Shown here one piece after another: positions 23,863 through 33,619 of a DNA stretch of 64,000 nucleotides. The position numbers and the translations under genes are program-made. A model generated the notes under the pieces. That model saw only the letters and a list, made by a program, of their open reading frames with translations, did no database searches and had not been told where the DNA came from. The stretch's first letter is position 1; each line of letters opens with the position of its first letter. Source of the stretch: Streptococcus parasanguinis ATCC 15912 (GTDB taxonomy: Bacteria > Bacillota > Bacilli > Lactobacillales > Streptococcaceae); the NCBI RefSeq assembly GCF_000164675.2, contig NC_015678.1, forward strand, positions 2,089,653 through 2,153,652. The letters are read 5' to 3'.

Positions 23863-25245
23863 ATGTCAAAAAAACATCATCCTAGTCAAGAAACCGAAAA
23901 TGGGATGGTTCGTGGTCTGCAAAATCGACATGTTCAGTTGATCGCTATTGCAGGAACCATCGGGACAGGACTCTTTCTTGGAGCCGGTCGTTCCCTTTCT
24001 TTGACAGGTCCCTCTATTATTTTAGTCTATATGCTGACTGGCGCCTTCATGTACCTGATGATGCGGGCGATCGGAGAAATGCTCTATATGGACCCTGATC
24101 AACACACCTTTATCAACTTTATCACCAAGTATCTAGGAAAAGGTTGGGGTTATTTTTCAGGATGGTCCTATTGGGTCTCCTTGGTATTTTTGGGAATGGC
24201 AGAGATCACGGCTGTTTCCAACTATGTCCAGCTTTGGTTTCCAAATTGGCCAGCCTGGCAGATTCAAATTGTCTTTTTAGCGCTTTTAAGTTGTGTAAAC
24301 TTGATCGCTGTGAAAGTTTTTGGAGAGGTTGAATTCTGGTTTGGAATGATCAAGATTGTCACTATTTTAGCCTTGATCGTAACAGGGATCTTTATGGTGA
24401 CGACTAACTTTGAAACACCAGCTGGACACGCTAGCTTAACCAATATTACCAATGGTTTTCAAATGTTTCCAAATGGTTGGGTCAAGTTTGTCATGGCCTT
24501 CCAAATGGTCTTCTTTGCTTATCAAGCGATCGAGTTTGTTGGAATCACTACTTCTGAAACAGCTAATCCCCGCCAGGTATTGCCAAAAGCCATTAAAGAA
24601 ATTCCAATCCGAATTGTGATTTTTTATGTAGGGGCTTTGTTGGCAATTATGGCAATTTTCCCTTGGCAACAGCTTCCCGTCAATAAGTCTCCGTTTGTAA
24701 CGGTCTTTCAGATGGTAGGAATCAAGTGGGCAGCAGGGTTGATTAATTTTGTTGTACTGACAGCTGCTGCATCCTCCTTGAATTCCACACTCTATTCAAC
24801 AGGGCGTCACTTGTACCAGATTGCAAAAGAAACACCAAACAGCAAAGTGATGAATCGTTTGAAACTGAATAGCTTATCTCGTATGGGGATTCCAAGTCGC
24901 GCGATTATTGTTTCTGCTATTGTGGTTGCTGTGTCAGCCTTTATCAATATCTTGCCAGGTGTCTCAGATGCCTTTGCCTTGATTACGGCATCTTCTTCTG
25001 GTGTCTACATTGCTATTTACATTTTGACCATGCTTGCCCATCTTAAGTACCGTAAATCGAAAGAATTTATGCCAGATGGTTTTGTCATGCCAGCCTATAA
25101 AGTGTTGAATCCATTGACCATTGTTTTCTTCCTCTTTGTATTCATTTGTCTCTTCTTGCAAGAATCAACATACATTGGAGCGATTGGAGCAACCATCTGG
25201 ATCATTCTTTTTGGGATTTACAGCAATTGGAAACATAATCAATAA
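23863..25245 (+). CDS. Amino-acid permease, APC superfamily (AAT family, CycA/YtnA-like)
   Basis: Proton-coupled amino-acid importer of 460 residues. It has the family N-terminal signature GLQNRHVQLIAIAGTIGTGLF (about 19-38), followed by about 12 hydrophobic membrane segments, the FAYQAIEFVGITTSETANP block (about 221-239, typical of the AAT family) and ASSLNSTLYSTGRHLY near 306. Related proteins carry D-alanine/D-serine/glycine or other neutral amino acids; the substrate cannot be fixed from sequence. Monocistronic with its own promoter; repeat copy B follows within 8 bases of its stop. Position just after glyQS may hint at glycine or alanine, but that is weak. Confidence 0.9.
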   Translation: MSKKHHPSQETENGMVRGLQNRHVQLIAIAGTIGTGLFLGAGRSLSLTGPSIILVYMLTGAFMYLMMRAIGEMLYMDPDQHTFINFITKYLGKGWGYFSGWSYWVSLVFLGMAEITAVSNYVQLWFPNWPAWQIQIVFLALLSCVNLIAVKVFGEVEFWFGMIKIVTILALIVTGIFMVTTNFETPAGHASLTNITNGFQMFPNGWVKFVMAFQMVFFAYQAIEFVGITTSETANPRQVLPKAIKEIPIRIVIFYVGALLAIMAIFPWQQLPVNKSPFVTVFQMVGIKWAAGLINFVVLTAAASSLNSTLYSTGRHLYQIAKETPNSKVMNRLKLNSLSRMGIPSRAIIVSAIVVAVSAFINILPGVSDAFALITASSSGVYIAIYILTMLAHLKYRKSKEFMPDGFVMPAYKVLNPLTIVFFLFVFICLFLQESTYIGAIGATIWIILFGIYSNWKHNQ

Positions 25246-25252
25246 ACCGCAA

Positions 25253-25430
25253 GAGAGTGGGACAGAAATCGGTAATTCGTTAGAATTCGATTTCGTTGTC
25301 CCACCTCCGCACAGTTGAGTAGGGCTGTAAAAGCTGATGAAATCAGCGTAGTAGAGCCCACTCAACCACTGCGTCTTGCTCGACAATCCAAAAATAATTG
25401 AGAGGCTAGGACTTTTGTCCCAGCCTCTTT
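25253..25430 (-). repeat. Composite palindromic intergenic repeat, copy B
   Basis: Inverted relative to copy A. It runs from GAGAGTGGGACAGAAATCG (long hairpin, pairing with CGATTTCGTTGTCCCAC), through the central hairpin GTTGAGTAGGGCT ... AGCCCACTCAAC with inner GCTGAT/ATCAGC, to the short hairpin GGCTAGGAC/GTCCCAGCC followed by TCTTTATT. Very close in sequence to copy C. Confidence 0.9.
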
Positions 25431-25485
25431 ATTATTTCAGAGCTAATTTGCTTTCTTTTAAGGAATTTCTTGGAGTGAATAAAAG

Positions 25486-25531
25486 AAAAACAGAGGTGGA
25501 AGAAATTATTTTTCTTCCATCTCTGTTTTTT
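25486..25531. terminator. Bidirectional terminator between the permease and the convergent small gene
   Basis: AAAAACAGAGGTGGAAGAA / TTCTTCCATCTCTGTTTTT stem with a 7-base loop. Its A-run and T-run suit both strands. The last 8 codons of the minus-strand small gene lie in the right arm. Confidence 0.88.
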
Positions 25532-25685
25532 GTCCTTGAATGGCTTTTTTGAGCCACCAAAGTGAGCCGACTAGGATCAGGGCAGCAAGCCAAAAAATCC
25601 AAGCCTCAATAGTGGTTAGAAAAAAGTAGAGAGCGATAGCATCGACCAATAAAAGTGGGATGAGAATCTGTTTTCTTATTTTCAT
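25506..25685 (-). CDS. 59-residue two-segment membrane protein, unknown function
   Basis: Found by reading the minus strand directly. ATG at 25685-25683, stop TAA at 25508-25506. The product, MKIRKQILIPLLLVDAIALY... to ...KTEMEEK, has hydrophobic segments at about 7-23 and 29-45, the second with four Trp residues (AWIFW, SLWWL), and a charged tail. It ends in a strong terminator. A TTGTTT-16-TACAAT promoter sits so close that transcription should begin at or beside the ATG, suggesting leaderless translation; no ribosome site is visible at normal spacing. No family is recognised. Codon use, promoter and terminator together support a real gene. Confidence 0.65.
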   Translation of the reverse strand: MKIRKQILIPLLLVDAIALYFFLTTIEAWIFWLAALILVGSLWWLKKAIQGQKTEMEEK

Positions 25686-25691
25686 AAGAAT

Positions 25692-25719
25692 ATTGTATCA
25701 TAAATCCTAGAGGAAACAA
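25692..25719 (-). promoter_or_regulatory. Promoter of the 59-residue membrane protein gene
   Basis: On the minus strand: TTGTTT (25719-25714), 16-base spacer, TGA-TACAAT (-10 at 25697-25692). Only 6 bases separate the -10 from the ATG, predicting a leaderless mRNA. Confidence 0.55.
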
Positions 25720-25817
25720 GTGAAATCAAGCCTTTCTAGGTATTTTGTAGGATCTGAAAAGGTCAGATAGGGTTAGTTAGTGAATTTTCTTTCAGGAGTG
25801 CATCTTGGTCCCATTTG

Positions 25818-25826
25818 TGGTAAAAT
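25818..25826 (+). promoter_or_regulatory. Extended -10 promoter of the rsmH-ftsL-pbp2x-mraY operon
   Basis: TGG-TAAAAT, with only 9 bases between the -10 and the rsmH ATG. The mRNA leader would be only a few bases. No clear -35 at 17 bases. An upstream promoter beyond this one is possible. Confidence 0.5.
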
Positions 25827-25835
25827 AGTAAAGAT

Positions 25836-26786
25836 ATGAGTAAAGAATTTCATCATGTAACGGTTTTGCTTCATGAAACGATCGATATGCTGGATGTTAA
25901 GCCAGATGGGATCTATGTTGACGCCACATTGGGTGGGGCAGGCCACAGCGAATATTTGTTAACAAAATTAAATGAATCAGGCCATCTCTATGCCTTTGAC
26001 CAAGATCAGCATGCGATTGAAAATGCTAAGATTCGTTTGGCACCTTTCATTGAGAAAGGTATGGTGACCTTTATCAAGGATAACTTTCGTCATTTAAAGG
26101 AACGTCTAAATGACATAGGTGTGACTGAAATCAATGGGATTTGTTATGACTTAGGTGTGTCTAGTCCTCAGTTAGATGAACGGGAACGTGGATTTTCTTA
26201 CAAGAAAGATGCGCCTTTAGATATGCGTATGAATCAAGAAGCTTCCTTAACGGCTTATGAGGTCGTTAATACCTATGATTACCATGATCTAGTCCGCATC
26301 TTTTTCAAATATGGAGAGGATAAATTTTCCAAGCAAATTGCGCGGAAAATTGAGCAAGCGCGAGCAATTAAACCGATTGAAACGACGACTGAATTAGCAG
26401 AGATTATTAAATCTGCTAAACCAGCTAAGGAGCTCAAGAAAAAGGGCCATCCGGCTAAACAGATTTTCCAAGCCATTCGTATCGAAGTCAATGATGAACT
26501 GGGAGCAGCAGATGAATCGATTCAGCAAGCCATGGATTTGTTGGCCCTCGATGGTCGTATTTCTGTGATTACCTTTCATTCGTTGGAGGATCGATTGACC
26601 AAACAATTGTTTAAAGAAGCTTCGACGGTTGAGGTTCCAAAGGGACTTCCCTTTATTCCGGATGATTTGAAACCAAAGATGGAGTTGATCAACCGGAAGC
26701 CTATTTTGCCAAGCGAAGAGGAGCTTGAGGAAAATAATCGATCCCATTCAGCAAAATTACGGGTTGCTCGAAAAATACACAAGTAA
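25836..26786 (+). CDS. rsmH: 16S rRNA m4C1402 methyltransferase RsmH (MraW)
   Basis: SAM-dependent N4-methylation of C1402 in the 16S rRNA decoding centre. The 316-residue protein starts [14 protein letters not shown], with SAM motif [14 protein letters not shown] (about 29-42), acidic [24 protein letters not shown] (about 105-122), and the C-terminal [12 protein letters not shown] signature. Normal length. It is first gene of the division cluster, as in most bacteria. The ribosome site is weak (AAAG), consistent with a near-leaderless mRNA. Confidence 0.97.
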   Translation: MSKEFHHVTVLLHETIDMLDVKPDGIYVDATLGGAGHSEYLLTKLNESGHLYAFDQDQHAIENAKIRLAPFIEKGMVTFIKDNFRHLKERLNDIGVTEINGICYDLGVSSPQLDERERGFSYKKDAPLDMRMNQEASLTAYEVVNTYDYHDLVRIFFKYGEDKFSKQIARKIEQARAIKPIETTTELAEIIKSAKPAKELKKKGHPAKQIFQAIRIEVNDELGAADESIQQAMDLLALDGRISVITFHSLEDRLTKQLFKEASTVEVPKGLPFIPDDLKPKMELINRKPILPSEEELEENNRSHSAKLRVARKIHK

Positions 26787-26797
26787 GAGGAATTGAT

Positions 26798-27133
26798 ATG
26801 GCAGCAAGAGATGAGAGAACAAGAACACAGGTATTGCAAGACCGCTTTCGCCGTTTCTCTAGAGTAGAAAAGGCTTTTTACGGATCGATTGTCCTAACAG
26901 CTGTGATTTTAGCCATTAGTATCGTCTTTATGCAGACACGGATTTTACAAGTACAGAGTGAGTTGACAGATTTAAATACCGAACTGGAGGCTAAAAAGAC
27001 AGAATTGGCGGATGTTCGTCAAGAGGTCAATGAATTAACACGTTATGATCGTTTGTCGCAGTTGGCTAGTTCCCAGGGAATGAAGTTGCAAAAAGAAAAT
27101 CGAAAAACAGTGAGTGCAAGTAGTGATGAATAA
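26798..27133 (+). CDS. ftsL: Cell division protein FtsL
   Basis: Bitopic divisome protein working with DivIB and DivIC to activate FtsW/PBP2x. The 111-residue protein has a short cytoplasmic head (about 1-26), one membrane helix (about 28-47, [18 protein letters not shown]) and an extracytoplasmic coiled coil ([18 protein letters not shown]). It starts 11 bases after rsmH and overlaps pbp2x by 8 bases. Sequence of this family is poorly conserved, so context supports the call strongly. Confidence 0.93.
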   Translation: MAARDERTRTQVLQDRFRRFSRVEKAFYGSIVLTAVILAISIVFMQTRILQVQSELTDLNTELEAKKTELADVRQEVNELTRYDRLSQLASSQGMKLQKENRKTVSASSDE

Positions 27134-29408
27134 AATCAAAAAAGTTTTGATTGGGTATTCGATAAAAAAACGTCGCTTACCAGATCAGAATCGAAAACAA
27201 GTTGGGAAAAATCTCAGTGTATTGGCGATTTTCCTCTTTTTTCTCTTCCTAATAAACTTTGCCCTAATTATTGGAACCGATAAAAAATTTGGTGTGACTT
27301 TGTCGGAACAAGCAAAGAAGGTCCATCAGCAGACAGTCATTGTGCCGGCAAAACGAGGTACCATCTATGACCGAAATGGGGCGGTGATTGCTGAAGATGC
27401 CACAACCTACAATGTTTATGCTATCATCGATAAGAAGTATAAATCAGCTACAGGGAAGGTTCTCTATGTAGAAGAGAGTCAATTTAAGAAAGTAGCAGAA
27501 ATCTTTAAGCAGTACCTAGGTATGGATGAGGATTACGTCATTAAGCAATTGTCGCAAAAGAAATTGAAACAAGTTTCTTTTGGATCGAACGGAAACGGCA
27601 TTACTTATAGTAATATGACGGCTATCCGTGAGGCCATGGAAGCGGCGAAGATTGAAGGGATTGCCTTTACAACTAGTCCAAATCGAAGCTATAAAAATGG
27701 AGTTTTTGCCTCTCAATTTATAGGTCAGGCCTCTCTTCAAGAAGATAAAGAGGGGAATAAAACCTTGAAGGGGCAATCAGGGATGGAGAAATCCCTCGAT
27801 CGTATTCTCGCTGGTCAAAATGGAGTCATCACCTATGACAAAGACCGAAACGGGAATATCGTTCCTGGTTCAGATAAGGTTTCTGTCAAAACAGAAGATG
27901 GAAAAGATGTTTATACGACCATTTCAGCAGAATTGCAGACCTATCTTGAGACACGTATGGATGTTTTCCAAGAAAAAGTAAAAGGAAAGTATGTTAGTGC
28001 GACTCTTGTGAGTGCAAAAACAGGGGAAATCCTTGCGACGACACAACGCCCATCCTATAATGCAGATACCAAACAAGGATTGGATCTGAAAAACTTGAAA
28101 ACTTGGAATACGATTCTTTATCAGGATCAGTATGAACCAGGATCGACCATGAAAGTCATGTTGTTGGCTTCAGCGATTGACCATGGAACTTTTCCAGCAT
28201 TTAATGAAGTTTACTATAATAATGAATTTCAGGTTAAAGATGCGACAATCCGTGACTGGGATGTCAATATGGGACTTTCTGAAGGTCGTTATATGAATAT
28301 CGCACAAGGTTTTGCATATTCTAGTAACGTCGGAATGACTCGTCTGGAGCAAAAAATGGGAAATGCTGTCTGGATGGACTATCTAAACCGCTTTAAATTT
28401 GGCCTTCCAACTCGTTTTGGAATGGGGGATGAATCCTATGGAGGGCTTCCAGGTGACAACTATGTCAGTCAAGTTCAGTCCGCTTTTGGCCAAGGGATTT
28501 CAGTTAGTCAAACTCAAATGCTTCGTGCTTTTAGTGCGATTGCTAATAGTGGGCAAATGTTGGAGCCTAAGTTTATCAGCGCTATTTACGACAGAAAGTC
28601 AGACACTGCTCGCAAATCAAAAACGGAAGTTGTCGGAAAACCAGTTTCAGAATCGGCAGCACAACAGACCCGAAATTACATGATTACAGTTGGAACAGAT
28701 CCAGAGTTTGGAACCCTATACAGCAATGGGCCAATTATTCAGGTTCCTGGTCAAAATGTTGCGGTAAAATCTGGGACCGCACAAATTGCGACGGATCAAG
28801 GGTATTTGCAAGGAGAAAATGACTATATCAACTCAGTCGTAGCCATGACGCCTGCGGAGGATCCAGAGTTTATTATGTATGTAACGGTCCAACAACCAGA
28901 AGTGACATTCTCAGCCAATAGTTGGGAAGAATTGGTTAATCCGATTTTAGAAGATGCTGTTGCTTTGAAAAATGAATTGCATCTTACATCGGAGGCACCA
29001 ACTTTGGATGATGTGACAAAAGAAACGACTTACAAAATCCCTTCAGTGGAAAATCTCTCTAAAGAGTTGAATTTGAAACAAAATCTGAGCCCAGGTGCTT
29101 ATTCAGAGGAATTGCGTCGCAATTTGGTACAACCAATTGTACTAGGAACCGGGAAAAATATCCGCAAGATGTCTGTGGATGTAGGCTCTAAAGTCAAAGC
29201 GAATCAACAAGTATTGTTATTGACAGAAGATTTTGATACTGTTCCAGATATGTATGGTTGGACAAAGAAAAATGCTGACATCTTTGGAGAATGGACTGGA
29301 ATTAAGATTGCCTATAAAGGTAGTGGAAAGAAAGTAACCAAACAAAGTGTCAAAATGAACACCTCACTCAATAAAACCAAAAAGATTACGTTAACATTAG
29401 GAGACTAA
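27126..29408 (+). CDS. pbpX: Penicillin-binding protein 2x (septal transpeptidase)
   Basis: Class B PBP that crosslinks septal peptidoglycan with FtsW; main beta-lactam target in streptococci. About 760 residues from ATG 27126 (an upstream GTG at 27114 is less likely). One membrane helix at about 29-48, a dimerisation domain with RGTIYDRNG (about 74-82), then the transpeptidase motifs S340-TMK (EPGSTMK), SSN (YSSNVGMT) and KSGT (VAVKSGTAQ). Two C-terminal PASTA domains follow (about 640-760, ending ITLTLGD). The three catalytic motifs are unaltered; resistance cannot be judged further by eye. Overlaps ftsL. Confidence 0.96.
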   Translation: MNKIKKVLIGYSIKKRRLPDQNRKQVGKNLSVLAIFLFFLFLINFALIIGTDKKFGVTLSEQAKKVHQQTVIVPAKRGTIYDRNGAVIAEDATTYNVYAIIDKKYKSATGKVLYVEESQFKKVAEIFKQYLGMDEDYVIKQLSQKKLKQVSFGSNGNGITYSNMTAIREAMEAAKIEGIAFTTSPNRSYKNGVFASQFIGQASLQEDKEGNKTLKGQSGMEKSLDRILAGQNGVITYDKDRNGNIVPGSDKVSVKTEDGKDVYTTISAELQTYLETRMDVFQEKVKGKYVSATLVSAKTGEILATTQRPSYNADTKQGLDLKNLKTWNTILYQDQYEPGSTMKVMLLASAIDHGTFPAFNEVYYNNEFQVKDATIRDWDVNMGLSEGRYMNIAQGFAYSSNVGMTRLEQKMGNAVWMDYLNRFKFGLPTRFGMGDESYGGLPGDNYVSQVQSAFGQGISVSQTQMLRAFSAIANSGQMLEPKFISAIYDRKSDTARKSKTEVVGKPVSESAAQQTRNYMITVGTDPEFGTLYSNGPIIQVPGQNVAVKSGTAQIATDQGYLQGENDYINSVVAMTPAEDPEFIMYVTVQQPEVTFSANSWEELVNPILEDAVALKNELHLTSEAPTLDDVTKETTYKIPSVENLSKELNLKQNLSPGAYSEELRRNLVQPIVLGTGKNIRKMSVDVGSKVKANQQVLLLTEDFDTVPDMYGWTKKNADIFGEWTGIKIAYKGSGKKVTKQSVKMNTSLNKTKKITLTLGD

Positions 29409-29409
29409 G

Positions 29410-30402
29410 ATGTATATTGCTACGATCCTTGTATCGTTTCTATTAACAGTGGCTGCTATTCCAGCCTTTATTCGATTTTACCACCGTGCTCATATTTCCG
29501 GGCAACAAATGCACGAAGATGTGAAACAACACAAAGCGAAAGCTGGCACTCCGACAATGGGTGGAGTTGTGTTTCTCATTACAGCAGTTCTAGTCAGTTT
29601 TGTCTTTACCGTATTGACTGGTAATTTTACTCGTCCTGTTCAACTCGTTCTATTTATCTTGATTCTATACGGAATTGTTGGATTTTTAGATGACTTTTTA
29701 AAGGTATTTCGTAAGATTAATGAAGGTCTCAATCCGAAGCAAAAATTAGCTCTTCAACTTATCGGGGGAATCATCTTTTATGTTTTCTCTGAACGCCATG
29801 GAGCTGGAAGCCTTTTAAATGTCTTTGGTTACGATCTTTACTTAGGGCATTTCTACATTCTCTTTGCTTTATTTTGGTTGATTGGCTTCTCAAATGCTGT
29901 CAATTTGACAGATGGGATCGATGGATTAGCCAGCATCTCCGTTGCCATTAGCCTGAGTGCCTATTCCTTTATTGCCTATATGCAAGGAAAATGGGATATT
30001 CTCTTTGTAACCTTAAGTATGATTGGGGCCTTGCTTGGATTCTTTGTCTTCAACCACAAGCCGGCTAAAATCTTTATGGGAGATGTCGGTAGTTTAGCTC
30101 TTGGAGGGATGCTTGCAGCCTTGTCAATGGCTCTGCATGTAGAGTGGACCCTCCTCCTGATTGGTTTGGTTTATGTCATTGAAACAGGTTCAGTGATGCT
30201 ACAAGTGACCTATTTCAAATGGACCAAGAAACGCTACGGGGAAGGACGTCGGATTTTCCGAATGACTCCTTTCCACCATCATTTAGAATTGGGTGGCCTT
30301 TCTGGAAATGGCCAAAACTGGTCAGAATGGAAAGTGGATGCTTTTATGTGGACCATTGCCTTGGTGACAAGCGGTATCACTCTTGTCCTTCTCTATCTAT
30401 AA
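29410..30402 (+). CDS. mraY: Phospho-MurNAc-pentapeptide transferase MraY
   Basis: Makes lipid I by transferring phospho-MurNAc-pentapeptide to undecaprenyl phosphate at the inner membrane face. The 330-residue protein has about ten hydrophobic segments and the family motifs KAGTPTMGG (about 45-53), FLDDFLK (about 95-101), [13 protein letters not shown] (about 163-175), [12 protein letters not shown] (about 221-232) and [12 protein letters not shown] (about 286-297). It starts 1 base after the pbp2x stop, so translation is coupled. A terminator follows. Confidence 0.97.
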   Translation: MYIATILVSFLLTVAAIPAFIRFYHRAHISGQQMHEDVKQHKAKAGTPTMGGVVFLITAVLVSFVFTVLTGNFTRPVQLVLFILILYGIVGFLDDFLKVFRKINEGLNPKQKLALQLIGGIIFYVFSERHGAGSLLNVFGYDLYLGHFYILFALFWLIGFSNAVNLTDGIDGLASISVAISLSAYSFIAYMQGKWDILFVTLSMIGALLGFFVFNHKPAKIFMGDVGSLALGGMLAALSMALHVEWTLLLIGLVYVIETGSVMLQVTYFKWTKKRYGEGRRIFRMTPFHHHLELGGLSGNGQNWSEWKVDAFMWTIALVTSGITLVLLYL

Positions 30403-30434
30403 AACGACGGTGGGCTTGCCCATCGTTTTTTAAT
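30399..30434 (+). terminator. Terminator of the rsmH-mraY operon
   Basis: AAAACGA-CGG-TGGGC / GCCCATCGTTTT stem with a small bulge, followed by TT. Confidence 0.75.
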
Positions 30435-30536
30435 CGGCACAAGGGAGAGACTTGACATGAGGAAAAACAACTAAAAGAGAAGCGCGAAGACAGCTTTTCT
30501 GATATAATAATAGAGATCATGAAAGGAACTGAGAAA

Positions 30537-31880
30537 ATGAAATTTACAGAGTTTAATTTTAAGCCCTATATTCAAGAGGCATTGAAAGAAATCAATTTTA
30601 GAGAAGCAACCGAAGTACAGGAAAAACTAATTCCGATTGTCCTAGCTGGAAATGATTTGGTAGGAGAGTCAAAGACTGGTTCTGGGAAAACCCATACGTT
30701 CCTCTTGCCAATTTTTCAAACTTTAAATGAAGAAAGCGAACAAGTTGAAGCGGTCATCACGGCTCCTAGTCGAGAGTTGGCAACGCAAATTTACCAAGCT
30801 GCCCGTCAAATTGCTAGTCATTCTGAAAAAGAGATTCGGATTGTAAATTATGTTGGAGGAACGGATAAAAGCCGTCAGATTGAAAAACTGCAGGTCAAAC
30901 AACCGCATATCGTGATTGGGACTCCAGGCCGGATCTATGATCTGGTTGCATCTGGTGATCTGGCTATTCATAAGGCTCATACCTTTGTGGTAGACGAGGC
31001 AGATATGACACTGGACATGGGATTTCTGTCTACTGTGGATAAGATTGCTTCGAGACTTCCGCAACAACTGCAATTTTTAGTTTTTTCAGCCACCATTCCG
31101 CAAAAATTACAACCTTTTTTGAAAAAATATCTCTCAAACCCAGTCATGGAGCAAATTAAGACTAAGACGGTGATTTCAGAGACCATCGATAATTGGCTGG
31201 TTTCGACCAAGGGTCGGGATAAAAATGAGCAAATTTACCAATTGACCAAGACTTTGCAACCTTATTTAGCCATGATTTTCGTCAATACAAAAACGAGAGC
31301 AGATGACCTTCATGCCTATTTGGTGGCTCAGGGATTGAAAGTGGCGAAGATTCACGGAGATATTCCACCACGTGAACGGAAACGGATCATGAATCAGGTT
31401 AAAAATCTTGATTTTGAGTATATTGTGGCCACCGATTTGGCGGCTCGTGGAATTGATATCGAAGGGGTGAGTCATGTCATCAACGATGCTATTCCACAAG
31501 ATCTTTCCTTCTTCGTTCACCGTGTTGGCCGGACAGGCCGCAATGGTCTACCAGGTGTCGCTATTACTCTTTATCAACCGAGTGATGATTCAGATATCCG
31601 TGAACTAGAAAAAATGGGAATTCGTTTCGTACCGAAAGTGTTGAAAAATGGGGTTATTGAAGATACTTATGATCGGGACAGACGGGCGAATCGTGAGAAA
31701 AAGCAAGAGAAACTTGACATCGAGATGATTGGTCTGGTGAAAAAGAAAAAGAAAAAAATCAAACCAGGCTACAAGAAAAAAATCAAATGGGCAGTTGATG
31801 AAAAGCGGAGAAAGGCTAAGCGAGCTGAAAATCGTGCGCGTGGCCGGGCGGAACGAAAGGCCAAACGACAAACTTTCTAA
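30537..31880 (+). CDS. DEAD-box ATP-dependent RNA helicase (CshB-like)
   Basis: RNA remodelling ATPase, likely involved in cold growth, ribosome assembly or mRNA decay. Start ATG 30537 follows AAAGGA; an in-frame ATG at 30519 sits on top of that site and is less likely. About 447 residues. Motifs in order: Q motif, Walker A KTGSGKT (about 44-50), APSREL, TPGR, DEAD (VVDEADM), SAT (FSATIP), then ATDLAARGIDIEG and HRVGRTGR in the second RecA domain. The C-terminal 70 residues are very basic (KKKKKKIKPGYKKKIK), probably binding RNA. It follows mraY in several streptococci. Confidence 0.93.
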   Translation: MKFTEFNFKPYIQEALKEINFREATEVQEKLIPIVLAGNDLVGESKTGSGKTHTFLLPIFQTLNEESEQVEAVITAPSRELATQIYQAARQIASHSEKEIRIVNYVGGTDKSRQIEKLQVKQPHIVIGTPGRIYDLVASGDLAIHKAHTFVVDEADMTLDMGFLSTVDKIASRLPQQLQFLVFSATIPQKLQPFLKKYLSNPVMEQIKTKTVISETIDNWLVSTKGRDKNEQIYQLTKTLQPYLAMIFVNTKTRADDLHAYLVAQGLKVAKIHGDIPPRERKRIMNQVKNLDFEYIVATDLAARGIDIEGVSHVINDAIPQDLSFFVHRVGRTGRNGLPGVAITLYQPSDDSDIRELEKMGIRFVPKVLKNGVIEDTYDRDRRANREKKQEKLDIEMIGLVKKKKKKIKPGYKKKIKWAVDEKRRKAKRAENRARGRAERKAKRQTF

Positions 31881-31964
31881 CCCTTGTTGCAAATATTCAG
31901 GAGAAAACATAGATTTTTTTTATGAACTCCATAAAGAAAAACTATTGGGAACTTATCTAAAATT

Positions 31965-31999
31965 ATGATAGACTAAATTTGAGTAGTCTATCATTTTTC
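31965..31999. terminator. Terminator after the RNA helicase gene
   Basis: Perfect ATGATAGACTA / TAGTCTATCAT hairpin with an 8-base loop, followed by TTTTCT. Confidence 0.85.
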
Positions 32000-32075
32000 T
32001 ATTTCTGTAGCAATTTTTGGAATTCCGATAGTGAATGTGATAGAATGTTTATGTTCGAGAAAGGAAGTAACAAAA

Positions 32076-32876
32076 ATGTTTACAACTGATTTTTTAACAG
32101 CCAACTGGTATGCTGACTTTTTAAAACACATTCCAGATAGCAAGCTGTTTAGTTTGAGAGCTGTGTTTGATGCATTCCCGTCGGTCATAGGGAAATTGCC
32201 TGTGACGATTTTACTTGCTCTAGGAGGCGCATTTTTTGGGATTATTTTTGCCATGGTTTTTGCTCTGGTCAAAATTAATCGTGTACGAATTCTTTACCCG
32301 ATTCAAGCTGTTTTTGTCAGTTTTTTACGGGGTACTCCTTTGTTGGTCCAGTTGATGTTGACCTATTATGGGATTCCTCTTATTTTAAAAGCGATCAATC
32401 AGTCTTATGGAACAGCTTTTAATATTAATGCCATTCCAGCTGAGTTATTTGCAATTGTGGCTCTTGCCTTTAATGAGGCGGCTTATGCGAGTGAGACCAT
32501 CCGGGCAGCAATTTTATCGGTTGATCCTGGTGAAATTGAGGCGGCGCGTAGTCTTGGGATGACAAATCGTCAAGTTTATCACCGGATTATTATTCCCAAT
32601 GCAGCAGTCGTTGCAACCCCGACCTTAATCAACTCTCTCATTGGCTTGACCAAGGGGACATCGCTAGCCTTTAGTGCCAGTGTGGTTGAAATTTTTGCCC
32701 AAGCACGGATTATTGGGGGGAGCGATTTGAAGTACTTTGAACGCTTTATCACGGTATCGATTGTTTACTGGATTGTGAATATTCTCATTGAAATACTAGG
32801 ACGTCACATTGAACGTCGACTGGATATTGAGACTCCCGTAGCAATTGATTTACCAGATCAGGAGGTCCGGATCTAA
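32076..32876 (+). CDS. Amino-acid ABC transporter permease (polar amino-acid type)
   Basis: Membrane subunit of a HisM/TcyB-class importer. About 266 residues from ATG 32076 (AAAGGAAG site). Five hydrophobic segments, with FLRGTPLLVQLML (about 89-101) and the EAA loop EAAYASETIRAAILSVDPGE...EAARSLGM (about 142-172) that docks on the ATPase. It overlaps the ATPase gene by 1 base. No solute-binding protein gene or N-terminal binding domain is present next to it, although the related S. mutans locus, as I recall it, has one. Substrate unknown, possibly cystine or glutamine type. Confidence 0.9.
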   Translation: MFTTDFLTANWYADFLKHIPDSKLFSLRAVFDAFPSVIGKLPVTILLALGGAFFGIIFAMVFALVKINRVRILYPIQAVFVSFLRGTPLLVQLMLTYYGIPLILKAINQSYGTAFNINAIPAELFAIVALAFNEAAYASETIRAAILSVDPGEIEAARSLGMTNRQVYHRIIIPNAAVVATPTLINSLIGLTKGTSLAFSASVVEIFAQARIIGGSDLKYFERFITVSIVYWIVNILIEILGRHIERRLDIETPVAIDLPDQEVRI

Positions 32877-33619
32877 TGATTTATATTTCAGAATTATCAA
32901 AGACATTTTCAGGTCAAAAGGTTTTAAATAATCTAAGTTTGGAAATTCAAAAAGGGGAAGTCGTGGCCCTAATCGGGTCTTCAGGAGCTGGTAAATCAAC
33001 CTTCTTACGCAGTTTAAACTATTTGGAAGCTCCAGACAGTGGTAGAATTAAGATTGATGATTTCGAGGTTGATTTTGAACACATTAGCCAAGATCAAATC
33101 CTAACCTTAAGAAGAAAATTGGCCATGGTGTTCCAACAGTTTAATTTGTTTGGTAGAAAAACAGCTCTTGAAAATGTGAAAGAAGGGCTCATTGTTGTGA
33201 AGGGCTTATCCGATCAAGAAGCAACGAAAATTGCTCGAGAAGAACTGGCAAAAGTCGGCTTATCGGATCGGGAAAATCACTATCCTCGTCACCTCTCAGG
33301 TGGACAAAAACAACGGGTGGCTTTGGCCCGTGCCTTGGCCATGAAACCAGAGGTTCTTTTGCTGGATGAACCGACTTCAGCCTTGGATCCAGAATTGGTT
33401 GGAGAAGTTGAAAAATCCATTGCCAATGCGGCAAAATCGGGACAAACCATGGTACTGGTCAGCCATGATATGTCTTTTGTAGCGCAAGTAGCAGATAAGG
33501 TCCTATTTTTGGATAAAGGACGGATTATTGAATCTGGAACACCAGAGGAAATCATGCAACATCCAAAAGAAGAACGGACAAAAGAATTCTTTGCTAGTTA
33601 CAAACGGACCTATGTTTGA
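32876..33619 (+). CDS. Amino-acid ABC transporter ATPase
   Basis: Energy subunit for the preceding permease. The 247-residue protein has Walker A IGSSGAGKST (about 33-42), Q-loop MVFQQFNLF, ABC signature LSGGQKQR (about 140-147), Walker B VLLLDEPTSALDP (about 159-171) and switch His in VSHDM. It is of the GlnQ/TcyC class by the FNLF and KNLSL-like regions. It starts on the last base of the permease stop, so the two are coupled. A possible promoter for the downstream DUF4059 gene lies in its last codons. Confidence 0.94.
   Translation: MIYISELSKTFSGQKVLNNLSLEIQKGEVVALIGSSGAGKSTFLRSLNYLEAPDSGRIKIDDFEVDFEHISQDQILTLRRKLAMVFQQFNLFGRKTALENVKEGLIVVKGLSDQEATKIAREELAKVGLSDRENHYPRHLSGGQKQRVALARALAMKPEVLLLDEPTSALDPELVGEVEKSIANAAKSGQTMVLVSHDMSFVAQVADKVLFLDKGRIIESGTPEEIMQHPKEERTKEFFASYKRTYV

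Noticed and set aside
25253..25430. Repeat copies considered as a CRISPR array
   Set aside because: Copies are 10-20 kb apart, palindromic and about 180 bp long, with no spacers and no cas genes.
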